The notes under the pieces are model-generated. The model ran no database searches. It was not told where the DNA came from and saw only the letters and a list, made by a program, of their open reading frames with translations. This document shows, piece after piece, positions 25,476 to 35,349 of a stretch of 64,000 nt of DNA. Position 1 is the first letter of the stretch; each line of letters opens with the position of its first letter. The stretch covers positions 1 to 64,000 of the forward strand of contig JACYLN010000019.1 in assembly GCA_015272515.1 (NCBI GenBank), given 5' to 3'. The stretch comes from Leptolyngbyaceae cyanobacterium C42_A2020_001 (lineage in GTDB: Bacteria; Cyanobacteriota; Cyanobacteriia; Leptolyngbyales; Leptolyngbyaceae). Position numbers and translations under genes: made by a program.

Positions 25476-27548
25476 CTAGGATTGCTTCTTCGCCTGACGA
25501 CGTTTGATATAGCCCAAACCCAGAGCAGCAGCAATACCTGCGATCGTCCCTGGTTCGGGAACCGCTGCTACATCCACGACCACTTCTCCAGGGGTCGCGG
25601 GTGCTACAGCAGAGGTAATGCTGCGAACGCGAATCCCTTCCCCGCTAGGAATATCGACGGCATCAATGGTGCCACCCAGGTTTTGCCGAATGTACCGTTC
25701 TAGCGCTTGTTGATAGGTGACCCCGCTGAGCGTGAACTTGCGGTCTTGGGAGATGTTTGCCAGGGTCGCAAAGTTGTCGCCGCCGTTTGCTGTGAAGTTA
25801 ATGGTTGCCAGATCAAACAGGGGAGCAGTGGGGTCAAATAGGAAACCACCCTGCGTTACGTCATACAGCAATTGTCCGGTGCGATCGTTGTTAGGGTCGA
25901 GCAAAATGCTGACAATTCGGGCACCCGCAGCAGTAATTTGTCCATCAGCGGTCACCACTTGAGCAGGCTGGGTTACGTCATACACTACTTCCAAACCAGA
26001 CAGTTGCAAGAATTGGCCGCCACCGCCCACATCGGGAGCCGTTTGCCCGGAAACTGCCCGTTCCAGAATGGGGAGTAGCTCATTGCCGGTGATGCCTGTG
26101 ACAACTGAAACAAAGTTAGAGAAGGGCAAGACATCGAAGGTGTCGAATTCAGAAATCGTATCACCGGGGTTAAAGCGGCGATCGTTGCGGATACCGCCCC
26201 CATTTTGAATCCCTACCAAAATCTTGCTGGGGTCAAGCCCCACACTCAAAGCACCATCGATCGCCGCATCCCGAATCGCATCTGCAATCAAGCTGCCAGC
26301 CAGCGTGCTTCTAGCACGGACATTGGTACGAACGCTATCCAGAGGTACATTCGTCACACCCACTGCGGCTTGTCTTAGCTCGGCAACGAATGCATTCACG
26401 GGATTTTGCACTTCACTGACCAAATCCGCGCGGGGAGCCAATCCATCGAGGGCAGTGTTACGTTTGGGACCTGTCCCAGGTTCTAAAATGCTGGTAATAC
26501 TGCCATTGGTAAATTCCACTTGCAGGTTACCAAGATATTTGTACTCACCATCCGCCGACACAATCAGGGTGGGTGCGCTACCTGCTGCTGCCAAAGTTGT
26601 TACCTGCTGCCCCGTCTCCGAATTATAAATCAAGGGGTAGGAGGGAACGCGAGCTTCATCGGCTAGAGGCAATACCGGATCTTCGGGATTTGCCAGGCGG
26701 GTGTCGCTACCTGCTGCCACGATGATGTCCACGTTCTTGAGCTGAGCTGCAAGCGCCCGCTCTTCGTTCAGGTTTTGCAGGTGGGATGCCAGCACAATCT
26801 TGTCTACGCCCTGGCTGGTGAGTCGATCCACCTCTGCCTGAACCGTGCTTACTAACACGCTAAATCCGGGCGTGCCTACCACATCCCCCAGCGTGCCGAT
26901 GTTTTCAGGGCTGGAAATGGAGCGCAGTTGAGGGGTGGTTACCCCAATTACCCCAACTCGCTCTTGCACACCGTTGACCGTTTTGGTAACGATCTGGCTG
27001 GGCTGAATCAGCGTCTTCAGGGGGCTATCGTCGGGAATGACGAGGTTGGAAGAGACGAATGGGCGAAACGCGGTGCCATCTCCTTCTGGATCAAGGAAAC
27101 GGGCAAGGGTTGCTGGACCAAAGTCAAATTCGTGGTTACCAATGCCACCTACGTCGATGTTAAACAGTTCTAGCGCCCGTGCATCATAGAAGGTTTGCCC
27201 GGCAGGAAGGCGTAAGCTTGCTTCAAATTGTGGTCCTGCCAGGAAGTTATCGCCTGCGGTGATCAGCAAATCAAAGTCGGTGCTGCTGGCATTCCGTTGG
27301 CGATCGATCAGGTCAGCAAACAACCCCACTCCGCCGTATTGGAAGGAAGTTGGCGGGGTTGTCGCTGGCACCACGTTGCCGCTACGGGTCAGCAATTGAG
27401 ATTCGCCATCACTGAAGTGCAATAAGTTGAGAGTGAAGGCTTGCGCCGCAACTGGTAATAATGAGCCTGCTAGAGTCACGGTTGAAGCCAGCAGCCAACG
27501 GCTGAGTTGAGGAAAGCGATTGGTTTTAAAGAGTTTCTGAGCCATCAT
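25476..27548 (-). CDS. Secreted 5'-nucleotidase-like protein with PEP-CTERM
   Basis: The 690-residue protein has a Sec signal (LLASTVTLAGSLLPVAAQA). The metallophosphatase domain spans roughly 38-330: LNLLHFSDGESQLL, LITAGDNFLAG, GNHEFDFG. The 5'-nucleotidase C-terminal domain spans about 390-600: IQNGGGIRND, DVLPFSNFVSV, FTANGGDNFATL. The first metal motif has D-G-E where UshA-type enzymes have D-x-H. The end VPEPGTIAGIAAALGLGYIKRR is a PEP-CTERM sorting signal, so the protein is presumably processed by an exosortase and surface-displayed. It may release phosphate from extracellular nucleotides. The second ATG (27545) has the better ribosome-binding spacing. Confidence 0.9.
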   Translation of the reverse strand: MMAQKLFKTNRFPQLSRWLLASTVTLAGSLLPVAAQAFTLNLLHFSDGESQLLTRSGNVVPATTPPTSFQYGGVGLFADLIDRQRNASSTDFDLLITAGDNFLAGPQFEASLRLPAGQTFYDARALELFNIDVGGIGNHEFDFGPATLARFLDPEGDGTAFRPFVSSNLVIPDDSPLKTLIQPSQIVTKTVNGVQERVGVIGVTTPQLRSISSPENIGTLGDVVGTPGFSVLVSTVQAEVDRLTSQGVDKIVLASHLQNLNEERALAAQLKNVDIIVAAGSDTRLANPEDPVLPLADEARVPSYPLIYNSETGQQVTTLAAAGSAPTLIVSADGEYKYLGNLQVEFTNGSITSILEPGTGPKRNTALDGLAPRADLVSEVQNPVNAFVAELRQAAVGVTNVPLDSVRTNVRARSTLAGSLIADAIRDAAIDGALSVGLDPSKILVGIQNGGGIRNDRRFNPGDTISEFDTFDVLPFSNFVSVVTGITGNELLPILERAVSGQTAPDVGGGGQFLQLSGLEVVYDVTQPAQVVTADGQITAAGARIVSILLDPNNDRTGQLLYDVTQGGFLFDPTAPLFDLATINFTANGGDNFATLANISQDRKFTLSGVTYQQALERYIRQNLGGTIDAVDIPSGEGIRVRSITSAVAPATPGEVVVDVAAVPEPGTIAGIAAALGLGYIKRRQAKKQS

Positions 27549-27690
27549 GCCTTATGAATGAACGCAACTTGGAATGAAGATTGATTTAGGAACACTGGTG
27601 AAGCGGAACTCCGTAGAATCCCCGACTTGCTAGCCGCTTCTGTGGTCACACCGTAGATTTACAGATACCGTTTTAGACTTTAGCGATCGC

Positions 27691-27719
27691 AGGTTAAGAG
27701 AACGCCAACGGAAGTTAAG
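27691..27719 (-). promoter_or_regulatory. Possible Pho box upstream of the nucleotidase
   Basis: On the minus strand CTTAACTT (27719-27712) and CTTAACCT (27698-27691) lie 21 bp apart with a weaker TTGGCGTT between them. Cyanobacterial Pho boxes are tandem PyTTAAPyPyT/A octamers with 3-bp spacers, so the outer two match the pattern and the spacing is off by 1 bp. The site is about 145 bp upstream of the nucleotidase start. PhoB control of a phosphate-scavenging enzyme would make sense; it is an inference. Confidence 0.4.
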
Positions 27720-27895
27720 CAAACTTTGAACAAAGCTGAACTTCATGCAGTCTTTACTTTTCTAGCTTGGCCCTCAAGAAAGCTTTACTTTGGCGCTGGC
27801 TTCAGTTCTGTCGGGGATGGATTTACAAACAATCACTTGAATGCATGGGATGAGTAGAATGCAACAATAGCGATAAGGTTAAGAATTGGTGGTCT

Positions 27896-28504
27896 ATGGT
27901 TAGTGAAGTGAAGTCGGTAACGGGGCGAGGTATTCCGCTCCAGGGCAATGACATCGATACCGATCGCATTATTCCGGCTCGTTTTTTGCGCTGCGTCACG
28001 TTTGATGGGCTAGGAGCACAGGTATTTGCCGACGATCGCGTTCAGATGAACGGTCAGCATCCGTTTGATCGCCCCCAGTATCAGGGAGCAGAGGTGCTGG
28101 TCGTCAATGCCAATTTTGGCTGTGGCTCTTCACGAGAACACGCTCCCCAGGCGATCGCGAAATGGGGCATTCGGGCGATCGTCGGCGAAAGCTTTGCCGA
28201 AATTTTCTTTGGAAACTGCCTGGCAATGGGAATTCCCTGCGTCACGGCGAGTGCTGCTACGACTACAACCCTGCAAGAACGGATTGCAGAGTCACCCCAA
28301 GTACTTGTCAATGTGGATTTGGAAACGATGCAGGTGACCTGTGGTGATCTTTCTGCCCCAGTGACTTTGGCAGACGGACCTCGCAGTATGTTGGTGAACG
28401 GCACCTGGGATGCCTGTGGACAGTTAGTGGCTCAGGCAGCTCAAATTCGCACCACAGCGGCGAAGTTGCCCTACGTGCAGTGGAGTCGGGCGGCTGTCAG
28501 TTGA
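27896..28504 (+). CDS. leuD: 3-isopropylmalate dehydratase small subunit
   Basis: The 202-residue protein is the swivelling small subunit of isopropylmalate isomerase (leucine biosynthesis); it pairs with LeuC, which is not in the window. Family motifs are [52 protein letters not shown] and [10 protein letters not shown]-like [12 protein letters not shown]. The GSSREHA loop binds the substrate. Length fits the bacterial family. It diverges from the nucleotidase gene (347-bp gap holding the possible Pho box). Confidence 0.95.
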   Translation: MVSEVKSVTGRGIPLQGNDIDTDRIIPARFLRCVTFDGLGAQVFADDRVQMNGQHPFDRPQYQGAEVLVVNANFGCGSSREHAPQAIAKWGIRAIVGESFAEIFFGNCLAMGIPCVTASAATTTTLQERIAESPQVLVNVDLETMQVTCGDLSAPVTLADGPRSMLVNGTWDACGQLVAQAAQIRTTAAKLPYVQWSRAAVS

Positions 28505-28618
28505 ACGACTGATCCGTTAGTTGAGCGATCGCAGGTTTAACGAGATAGGGTGTGGCAACCAGGTTAGTCAGATGATTGACTGGATGCATAATCAAACGAT
28601 GTGTTTCCCCTTAGTTCC

Positions 28619-31600
28619 ATGCCTGCCTCGCCCGCTCGCCAAATTATTGTTGAACTGGTTGTTAAAACGGAGCATCCAGCCTTGCTTCAGGGGTTAGATG
28701 CCTGGTTGCAGTTGGGATTAGTTTCAGACCGTTTTGTGCGCCGCCTTTGCGAAGAGCAGCTCATCTGCCGCCTACCAGAAACCGCACCTCTGCCCACTCA
28801 ACCTGTAGCCAGTGAAGCCACGCCATTAGACCGATCACCCGCCTTACAACCCGGGGGTATTCCCGACTTTCTCCCTGTAGAGCCAGTTCCCACTCAGGCG
28901 CGATCGCCGCAGCGGGAGACGGCACCACGTTCAAATCGCCCACCCATCGTAGTCTCTCAGGCATTGCAAGCTCTCATGGCAGAGATCAGCGTCGTTTGGC
29001 TGCTGTTCCTGGGCGTATTTTTGGTGATCGTGTCATCTGGAGTATTAGCAGCAACTCAATGGCGCAACGTTCCACCTGCGGGGCAATATGGCATTTTATT
29101 GGGATACACTACCCTCTTTTGGCTGGCTAGTCTCTGGGCAAAGCGGCAATCTTCGTTGCAACTAACAGGCAATATGCTGGCGATCGCAACCCTACTGCTC
29201 ATCCCAGTTAATTTTTGGATGATGGACGGGTTTCGCCTCTGGAATACCCCTGCGGGAATTGGCATCAGTGCGATCGCCTCCCTCCTACTAACCATCCTCA
29301 CCCTTGCTTTACTCAAGCCTTCCAGTACCCGCATCACCCTCATCGCCGCGATCGCCCTAAGCTGGTTGCACTGGGGCTGGAGTCAACCCGGCATTCCCTT
29401 GATCGCCACCTATCTCGGCACCATCGCAGCCGCCACTATCCTTCTGCTCTCCCCATCTCCCCCATCCTCCCCACCTCCTGCCGCCTCTCCCTCTCCCCCC
29501 TTCCCCTCACTCAGCCTCGTCACCATCGCCATTGCTGCCCTGTTGCTAATTGCCAGAGCCTTGTTTGCGGCAAAAGTTCCTGTTGACCAATTGGGATTAG
29601 CAATTGGGATTTGCGGTTGGTTACTATGCTGGCTGGCACGGCGCGATCGCGTCCGCATGGGATGGTCTCGCGCTGGAACCGTATTGCTACTTTTAGCCTG
29701 GCTGGTGTCTGTCAACGTTATTCCTCCCTGGCAGGCATTGATCATTAGCAGCATGGGCTTGTGGCTACTGCTAGATAGTCTTAAGCGCACAGAACAACCG
29801 TTGTACCTGGGAACAAGCTTTCTGGTGGGGTTGCAACTGGTCTGGCTGATTTGGCGGCTTGTTCCCGCTGCCTGGCAGCAACAAATTGTGGCGTTTTGGA
29901 CACGGCTGGCTGGTAGTGAGGCAATGCCCTTGGCGCTATTGGGTTTAGGATTCTTTCCCTACGTGGTGCTAATTGCGGGATTTGCCGCTTATTTAAGGCG
30001 ATCGCAGCGTCTAGTGCTAGCACGTCAATCCGAGCTTTTGGCACTGGCACTGGGTAGTTTGCTAGTTGCCGTTAGTGTTGGCAATCCCCTCCTGCGATCG
30101 CTCACCCTCACCCTCGCCGCCCTTACCCTAATCGCCAATACCCTCACCCGGCGATCGGCTCCAGTTCCACTCATCTATCTCACTCACGGCACCACCCTCG
30201 CCAGCCTCTTCACCTGGATTCATTACTGCGTCCCTACCCTCAGTTCTCTCAATTGGGCAATTATTTTAATCACCATCATGACCGTAGAGTGGCTTTACTG
30301 CGGTTTTTGGGGCAGTTGGACGGATGAAGCAGGTCGAGAAGATGAGGAAGGCAGAAGGCAGGAGGCAGACAGAACTTCTAGCTCCCAGCCCCTATCCCTC
30401 AACCCCCAGCCCCTATCCCCCAACTCCTGGACCCAAAGCACCTGGCACTATGGTTTATTTCTGGCGATCGCCAGTTATCTGCTGCTCTGGCAATCTCCCT
30501 GGAGTCTTGCTAATCCCTGGAAACTGGTTTGGTTGGTTACGCCTGCTTTACTAACGGTGTTGGCAATCCGCGATCGCCTGCTAATTTCGTCTTGGGCAGG
30601 GTGGTTTAGTGCGTTGGCGTTAGTGGTTGCTCAACCGTTGCTGTTTGGCGCAAGCAATATTCGGCTGGCAAGTCTTGCGGTTGCAACGTTTCTGATGCTG
30701 TGGAATACGCGCCGACTGCCTAACCTGGTGACGGCGGGATTAACCGTTGGCTTTGGGTTGGGGCTATGGATTATGACCATTTGGGAGATTGGGCGCGAAA
30801 CGCTCAATTCCGAGTGGGTTGCGGTATTGATTGCTGTCACAGTTTTGCTTTTGTGGGGGCTGTGGGGGGTGTTGCAGCTCCGACAAACCGTGATCGCTCA
30901 AGTGTATCGGCTGGCGCTAGATGGATGGGCGATCGCAGTGCTGCTGCTGGCATTCCTGGTTTTGACAGTGAATCAACTGGCAGTGTATGCAGGCGAGGAT
31001 ATACCCCGATGGCCCTACCTCCTCACGGCTGCATTGCTGGTTCTAGCAACTACCATGCGGAACTGGCTCAGTCTGGTTGGCTGGGGATGGTATGCGATCG
31101 CCTGGAGTGTACAGCTTTTAGTTGCCAGCACGTTGGCGCTCACCGGGCGATCGCTGGATGTGCTTGCCACTGCCACCGTCGCCCTCGGCTTTTTCACCCA
31201 ACTTGCTGGAGACTGGCAAATTCGCCGTCATGCCAATCGCCAATCTGCAATCGATCATCCTCAATCTTCCTTCAGTTGGCACCTCATCCCCCTGCTCTAC
31301 GGGTTACTGGGAGCCTGCCTGCAACATCGGTCGTTGACAGCAACAACAGGGTTGTATACCTTCGCTGTGGCATTGATCGGCCTTAACATCGGACGGCGAT
31401 CGCCTGGATTCAAACCATTAACGATGCTATCGCTGGTGGCGGTATCCCTCAGTGCATATGAACTGCTGATTTATCAACTGTCTCAAGCCAAAGGAGGCAC
31501 TCCTGGAGATGGCATTGTGCTGCTGGCTGCCCTCGCCGCTGCACTGGCATTTGTTTATCACCTGCTACAACGATGGCTGGTGCCCTATCTGCGCCTCGCT

Positions 31601-32590
31601 TTAGCCGAGTTTCAGGCGATCGCTCACTTGCACTGGCTGCTGGGGAATGGGTTGCTCATCGTTGCGATCGCGTTCCTTCCCAGTCGCACTGGGCAATGGT
31701 GGTGGACTGCGATCGCTGCACTCCTCGCACTCTACGCCCTCCTGACCTCTCGCAACTCCCCCACCTGGACTTACGCTGGAATTATTAATCTTCTAGTCGC
31801 GCTCGTCTCCCTACTGCGATTGGTGATTCCTGACTCCACCTTGATTGATTGGGCAGGCGCGATCGCGGCTGTTATCGCGGTTGGTTTCTATTTTTCACCC
31901 TGGCGACAATTGGGGTTTGCCCGCGAACCCTGGCGGATCTCAGCCGGTATCCTTCCAGGCATCACGATTCTGCTCACAGGCTGGGGAGCCAATTTGCAAA
32001 GTTTGTTGATCGTTGCTGCCTTCTATGCCTGGTATGGCAACGCCGAACGCCAGATCCGCTTTAGCTACCTCAGCATACTACTGGCAGATTGGGCAATTAT
32101 CAGGCTGCTCAATCTCTACAACGGCAATGAGCTAATCTGGTATGCCGCAGTGATGGGTGGGTCGCTGTTGTATCTGGCTCAGGTTGACCCAGCGTTTCAA
32201 ACGCAGCAGAATCGGGAACAGCGACACTGGTTACGCTGTTTAGCCAGTGGCTTGGTTTGTTTAGCAGCCTTTTACCAGGCAGAAGTTGGGATTGCAGGCA
32301 TTGCGCCTGTTGTGGCAGGCTTTGGCGCGATCGCCGTAGAATTTGCTTTCATCCTGGCAGGGCTGCTGCAACGAGTGCGAGCATTCCTGTACGTAGGAAC
32401 ACTCACCTTTATCCTCCAGGTATTTTGGCAACTATGGCGGTTTATCAGCGATTACTCACTGCTGCTATGGATTCTGGGCATTGTCTTGGGGCTGATTTTA
32501 ATTTGGATTGCCGCAACCTTTGAAGCCCGTCGGGCACAAATGAACACCCTACTGCAACATTGGGTCGCTGAACTAGAAGATTGGCAGTAA
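28619..32590 (+). CDS. Giant polytopic membrane protein
   Basis: The start is taken at ATG 28619 (MPASPARQIIVELV); the ORF track begins 6 codons earlier at GTG. The protein has 1323 residues. Residues 1-115 are soluble and end in a proline-rich linker. From residue 125 to the end there are more than twenty hydrophobic helices in a nearly unbroken row, with short polar loops and no catalytic motif that I can see. The overall layout is like DUF2157/DUF2339-type bacterial membrane proteins, but I cannot assign it firmly. Two loops carry low-complexity, polypyrimidine- or polypurine-coded inserts (around 29.45 and 30.35 kb). It is unlinked to leuD by function. Confidence 0.8.
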   Translation: MPASPARQIIVELVVKTEHPALLQGLDAWLQLGLVSDRFVRRLCEEQLICRLPETAPLPTQPVASEATPLDRSPALQPGGIPDFLPVEPVPTQARSPQRETAPRSNRPPIVVSQALQALMAEISVVWLLFLGVFLVIVSSGVLAATQWRNVPPAGQYGILLGYTTLFWLASLWAKRQSSLQLTGNMLAIATLLLIPVNFWMMDGFRLWNTPAGIGISAIASLLLTILTLALLKPSSTRITLIAAIALSWLHWGWSQPGIPLIATYLGTIAAATILLLSPSPPSSPPPAASPSPPFPSLSLVTIAIAALLLIARALFAAKVPVDQLGLAIGICGWLLCWLARRDRVRMGWSRAGTVLLLLAWLVSVNVIPPWQALIISSMGLWLLLDSLKRTEQPLYLGTSFLVGLQLVWLIWRLVPAAWQQQIVAFWTRLAGSEAMPLALLGLGFFPYVVLIAGFAAYLRRSQRLVLARQSELLALALGSLLVAVSVGNPLLRSLTLTLAALTLIANTLTRRSAPVPLIYLTHGTTLASLFTWIHYCVPTLSSLNWAIILITIMTVEWLYCGFWGSWTDEAGREDEEGRRQEADRTSSSQPLSLNPQPLSPNSWTQSTWHYGLFLAIASYLLLWQSPWSLANPWKLVWLVTPALLTVLAIRDRLLISSWAGWFSALALVVAQPLLFGASNIRLASLAVATFLMLWNTRRLPNLVTAGLTVGFGLGLWIMTIWEIGRETLNSEWVAVLIAVTVLLLWGLWGVLQLRQTVIAQVYRLALDGWAIAVLLLAFLVLTVNQLAVYAGEDIPRWPYLLTAALLVLATTMRNWLSLVGWGWYAIAWSVQLLVASTLALTGRSLDVLATATVALGFFTQLAGDWQIRRHANRQSAIDHPQSSFSWHLIPLLYGLLGACLQHRSLTATTGLYTFAVALIGLNIGRRSPGFKPLTMLSLVAVSLSAYELLIYQLSQAKGGTPGDGIVLLAALAAALAFVYHLLQRWLVPYLRLALAEFQAIAHLHWLLGNGLLIVAIAFLPSRTGQWWWTAIAALLALYALLTSRNSPTWTYAGIINLLVALVSLLRLVIPDSTLIDWAGAIAAVIAVGFYFSPWRQLGFAREPWRISAGILPGITILLTGWGANLQSLLIVAAFYAWYGNAERQIRFSYLSILLADWAIIRLLNLYNGNELIWYAAVMGGSLLYLAQVDPAFQTQQNREQRHWLRCLASGLVCLAAFYQAEVGIAGIAPVVAGFGAIAVEFAFILAGLLQRVRAFLYVGTLTFILQVFWQLWRFISDYSLLLWILGIVLGLILIWIAATFEARRAQMNTLLQHWVAELEDWQ
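30325..30425. repeat. Low-complexity insert inside the giant membrane-protein gene
   Basis: An in-frame stretch codes REDEEGRRQEADRTSSSQP and then QPLSLNPQPLSPN. Its DNA (AGGCAGAAGGCAGGAGGCAG, then twice CAGCCCCTATCCC) is the same style as the intergenic repeats of this window. It falls in a loop between membrane helices. Confidence 0.5.
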
Positions 32591-32816
32591 GGCAATGGGC
32601 AGGGAACCTGGAGCAACACCTTTTATGGCCGTAGGCATGGTAACAAAGGCAAACCAGAACGCCCACCCAGCAATGGCTTTGCGACCTTTCCTTGTCCTAA
32701 GCGTTCTAACCAAAACTATGTTAAACCGAAGATTTCAAAATCAAACAGAGGACACACTAACGTAAAACGCTATTCAGACTTTTATTAAAGGAATCGACCT
32801 AAAATTCTCAATCAAA

Positions 32817-32849
32817 AACTGCCTGATCCTGTTTCCAGATCAGGTAGTT
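32817..32849 (-). terminator. Intrinsic terminator of the DUF1830 gene
   Basis: On the minus strand AACTACCTGATC pairs with GATCAGGCAGTT (12 bp, one G-T) around a 9-nt loop, followed by TTTGATT. The T-run directly continues the stem. The stop codon of the gene lies within the stem. Confidence 0.75.
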
Positions 32850-33208
32850 ACCGGTGCAGATCCAGCAATGATGGTACTGGTATGAGTTCCAAGTCCATCG
32901 TTTAACTGTTCCAGCCGTTGCTCGTGGTCAACATCAAATGACGCAATCACTGCGTCCTCAACCTGGAGGCGATCGCAGGGAATAGTATCCGCCAGAATTG
33001 CACTTGCCATCATACCGCAATGGATTTCTAGCAAGGCATCGGAAACTGCTTCAAACACAAGCCGCTGACCGGGAAATACGACTCGCTCAAAATACCAATT
33101 GGCAATATTAGTGATCCGGGCAATTTGAATCCGACTCGTTGCATTCACATAGCAGCAAACGATCTTGTCGCTGCTGCCGGACGGTAGGGGATCAAAGATT
33201 TGAGCCAT
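32840..33208 (-). CDS. DUF1830 protein
   Basis: The 122-residue protein carries the DUF1830 signature: KIVCCYVNATSRIQIARITN followed by ANWYFERVVFPGQRLVFEA and LEIHCG. The domain covers residues 14-90. The rest is a loosely structured acidic tail (FDVDHEQRLEQLNDGLG). It is soluble with no signal peptide. DUF1830 is almost confined to cyanobacteria and its function is unknown. It starts at ATG 33208, has its own terminator and appears to be monocistronic. Confidence 0.88.
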   Translation of the reverse strand: MAQIFDPLPSGSSDKIVCCYVNATSRIQIARITNIANWYFERVVFPGQRLVFEAVSDALLEIHCGMMASAILADTIPCDRLQVEDAVIASFDVDHEQRLEQLNDGLGTHTSTIIAGSAPVTT

Positions 33209-33493
33209 GTTAGGTAGGTAGATAAGGTGATTTTGCGAGATATATCGACCCTACCATCGAGTGATCCCCCACGGCTGTAAATCCGATTACCAACTAACTC
33301 TATGATTAAATTTTTTATGAGAATTTGTACCTAAAGGAAGAACCTTTTGTAAACCTTTTATTGCTCTTTTAGCCTCAGAAGTCTTCTGACTAGGTTCAGT
33401 GGAATGAGTTTGCTTTGTAGACACCCATCTGCTTGAAGTCGGTGGTATCGTAAAGTTGTGTGACATATTTTCAGGTTTCGCAACACTCCCATT

Positions 33494-35065
33494 ATGGATA
33501 GCCGCATTCTCTACGTCCGCCTTCCTTGCAACCCCATTTTTCCCATTGGAGTGGTGTACCTGGCAGATCACGTCCACAAGGTCTTTCCCCAGGTGGCACA
33601 ACGCATCTTTGACTTAGGTGCAGTGCCTCCGTTAGATTACGCCTCTGCCTTAGATGCTTGCATTGATGAATTTCGTCCCACGCTTCTGGTCTTTTCCTGG
33701 CGCGACATTCAGATCTACGCACCCGTAGGTGGACGGGGCGGTAATCCACTACAATACACGTTTGAGTTTTTCTACTCGCCAAATTTATTTTTGAAACTGC
33801 GTGGTGCGCTGGGACTAGTCCGCATTGCCAGTGGTTACTACGGAGAGCTTTGGCGCAATCTTGGCTTGATCAAACGCGGGACTCAACGCGCTCAACGATA
33901 CGTACCCAATGCCCAGGTAATAGTGGGCGGCGGCGCAGTCAGCGTTTTTTACGAGCAACTCAGCAAAAGCTTGCCAAAAGGCGCGATCGTTTCTGTAGGG
34001 GAAGGCGAAGCACTGTTGGAACGAGTGGTTCGTGGGGAAAGCCTGGAAAAAGAGCGCTGCTACATTGTGGGAAAAACGAATCCTCGCGATCGCCTGATTC
34101 ACGAACCCCCTGCCGCGATCGAAAAAACTGCTTGCAACTACAACTACATCGAATCCATTTGGAAGGAATTTGAATACTACTTCCAGGCACAGGATTTTTA
34201 CATCGGTGTACAAACCAAACGTGGCTGTCCCCATAACTGCTGCTACTGCGTCTACACCGTGATTGAGGGCAAACAGGTGCGGATCAACCCGGCAGACGAA
34301 ATCGTCGCAGAAATGCGCCAGTTGTACGATCGCGGCATTCGCAATTTCTGGTTTACCGATGCTCAGTTCATCCCTGCACGTAAGTATATGGATGATGTGG
34401 TCGAGTTACTCCAGAAAATTGTGGATTCTGGCATGACCAATATTCACTGGGCAGCTTACATTCGTGCCGATAATTTGACCCCTCAAATTTGCGATTTGAT
34501 GGTCAAAACAGGGATGAATTACTTTGAAATCGGTATTACCAGCGGTTCTCAGGAACTCGTGCGAAAAATGCGGATGGGCTACAACCTCCGCACTGTGTTA
34601 GAGAATTGCCGAATGCTCAAAGCTGCCGGGTTCAACGATCTTGTGTCAGTTAACTACTCGTTCAACGTGATCGACGAAACCTACGACACTATTCGCCAGA
34701 CCATTGCCTATCATCGTGAACTGGAGCGCATTTTTGGCACAGACAAGGTAGAACCCGCTATCTTCTTCATTGGGCTGCAACCCCACACCCATCTGGAAGA
34801 GCACGCCTTTAAAAACGATATTCTTCGTCCCAGTTATGATCCGATGAATATCAAACCCTGGACAGTTCGCAAATTGTTGTGGAATCCGGAACCTCTTGGT
34901 TCCTTCTTTGGAGAAGTTTGCTTGCAAGCCTGGCAGCGCAATCCTAATGACTTTGGGCGTGAGGTCATGCGGATTTTAGAAGAACGCCTGGGATGTGCAC
35001 CGCTGGAAGAAGCTCTCACGGCTCCGATCGCAACCCAACCCCAAAAGTTATTAATCTCTGCCTGA
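33494..35065 (+). CDS. Radical SAM protein with B12-binding-like N-terminus
   Basis: The 523-residue protein has an N-terminal region of about 190 residues resembling the cobalamin-binding-type domain of radical SAM enzymes (ILYVRLPCNPIFPIGVVYLA, VIVGGGAVSVFYEQL, VGEGEALLERV), although the DxHxxG cobalamin motif is not evident. The radical SAM core follows with the cluster motif KRGCPHNCCYCVYTVIEG (CxxxCxxC). It continues with FWFTDAQF, WAAYIRADNLTPQICDLM and FEIGITSGSQELVRKM. Proteins very like this are annotated in cyanobacteria as photosystem II high-light-acclimation radical SAM proteins; I recall that name but cannot verify it. The reaction is unknown. It starts at ATG 33494. Confidence 0.85.
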   Translation: MDSRILYVRLPCNPIFPIGVVYLADHVHKVFPQVAQRIFDLGAVPPLDYASALDACIDEFRPTLLVFSWRDIQIYAPVGGRGGNPLQYTFEFFYSPNLFLKLRGALGLVRIASGYYGELWRNLGLIKRGTQRAQRYVPNAQVIVGGGAVSVFYEQLSKSLPKGAIVSVGEGEALLERVVRGESLEKERCYIVGKTNPRDRLIHEPPAAIEKTACNYNYIESIWKEFEYYFQAQDFYIGVQTKRGCPHNCCYCVYTVIEGKQVRINPADEIVAEMRQLYDRGIRNFWFTDAQFIPARKYMDDVVELLQKIVDSGMTNIHWAAYIRADNLTPQICDLMVKTGMNYFEIGITSGSQELVRKMRMGYNLRTVLENCRMLKAAGFNDLVSVNYSFNVIDETYDTIRQTIAYHRELERIFGTDKVEPAIFFIGLQPHTHLEEHAFKNDILRPSYDPMNIKPWTVRKLLWNPEPLGSFFGEVCLQAWQRNPNDFGREVMRILEERLGCAPLEEALTAPIATQPQKLLISA

Positions 35066-35218
35066 CTTGTACGCTAGACACTGCTTAGGAATGAGAACGA
35101 ATTAAAAATGAAAAGTTAAACATTCAAAATGGTTTCCAGTCAGGCGTTGACACGTTTATAGCGTGCATGATTGGGTAAGCCCCAGTTCGGTGCATACAAG
35201 TGTGGAGTGTGGCGAATG

Positions 35219-35254
35219 CAAATGAAAATAGCGGTAATTTTGCATTTTCATTTG
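35219..35254. other. 11-bp perfect inverted repeat
   Basis: CAAATGAAAAT (35219-35229) is exactly complementary to ATTTTCATTTG (35244-35254), with a 14-nt loop. It lies 150 bp after the radical SAM gene and 95 bp before the esterase gene. It is AT-rich, so it could be an operator for the esterase gene or an mRNA 3' hairpin; the sequence does not decide. The remaining intergenic DNA (35066-35349) shows nothing else. Confidence 0.45.
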
Positions 35255-35349
35255 TTCATTTCCTCGTAGAGTCGCTTCCTGAAATTTAGAGGTTGGGTGG
35301 TGAAGCTATGAGGGGACGATCGCAAAATGGCGATCGCTCCTAATTTGTA

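Noticed and set aside
33287-33782. Minus-strand ORFs of 104 and 96 codons at the start of the radical SAM gene
   Set aside because: They are shadows of the radical SAM coding strand or of its promoter.
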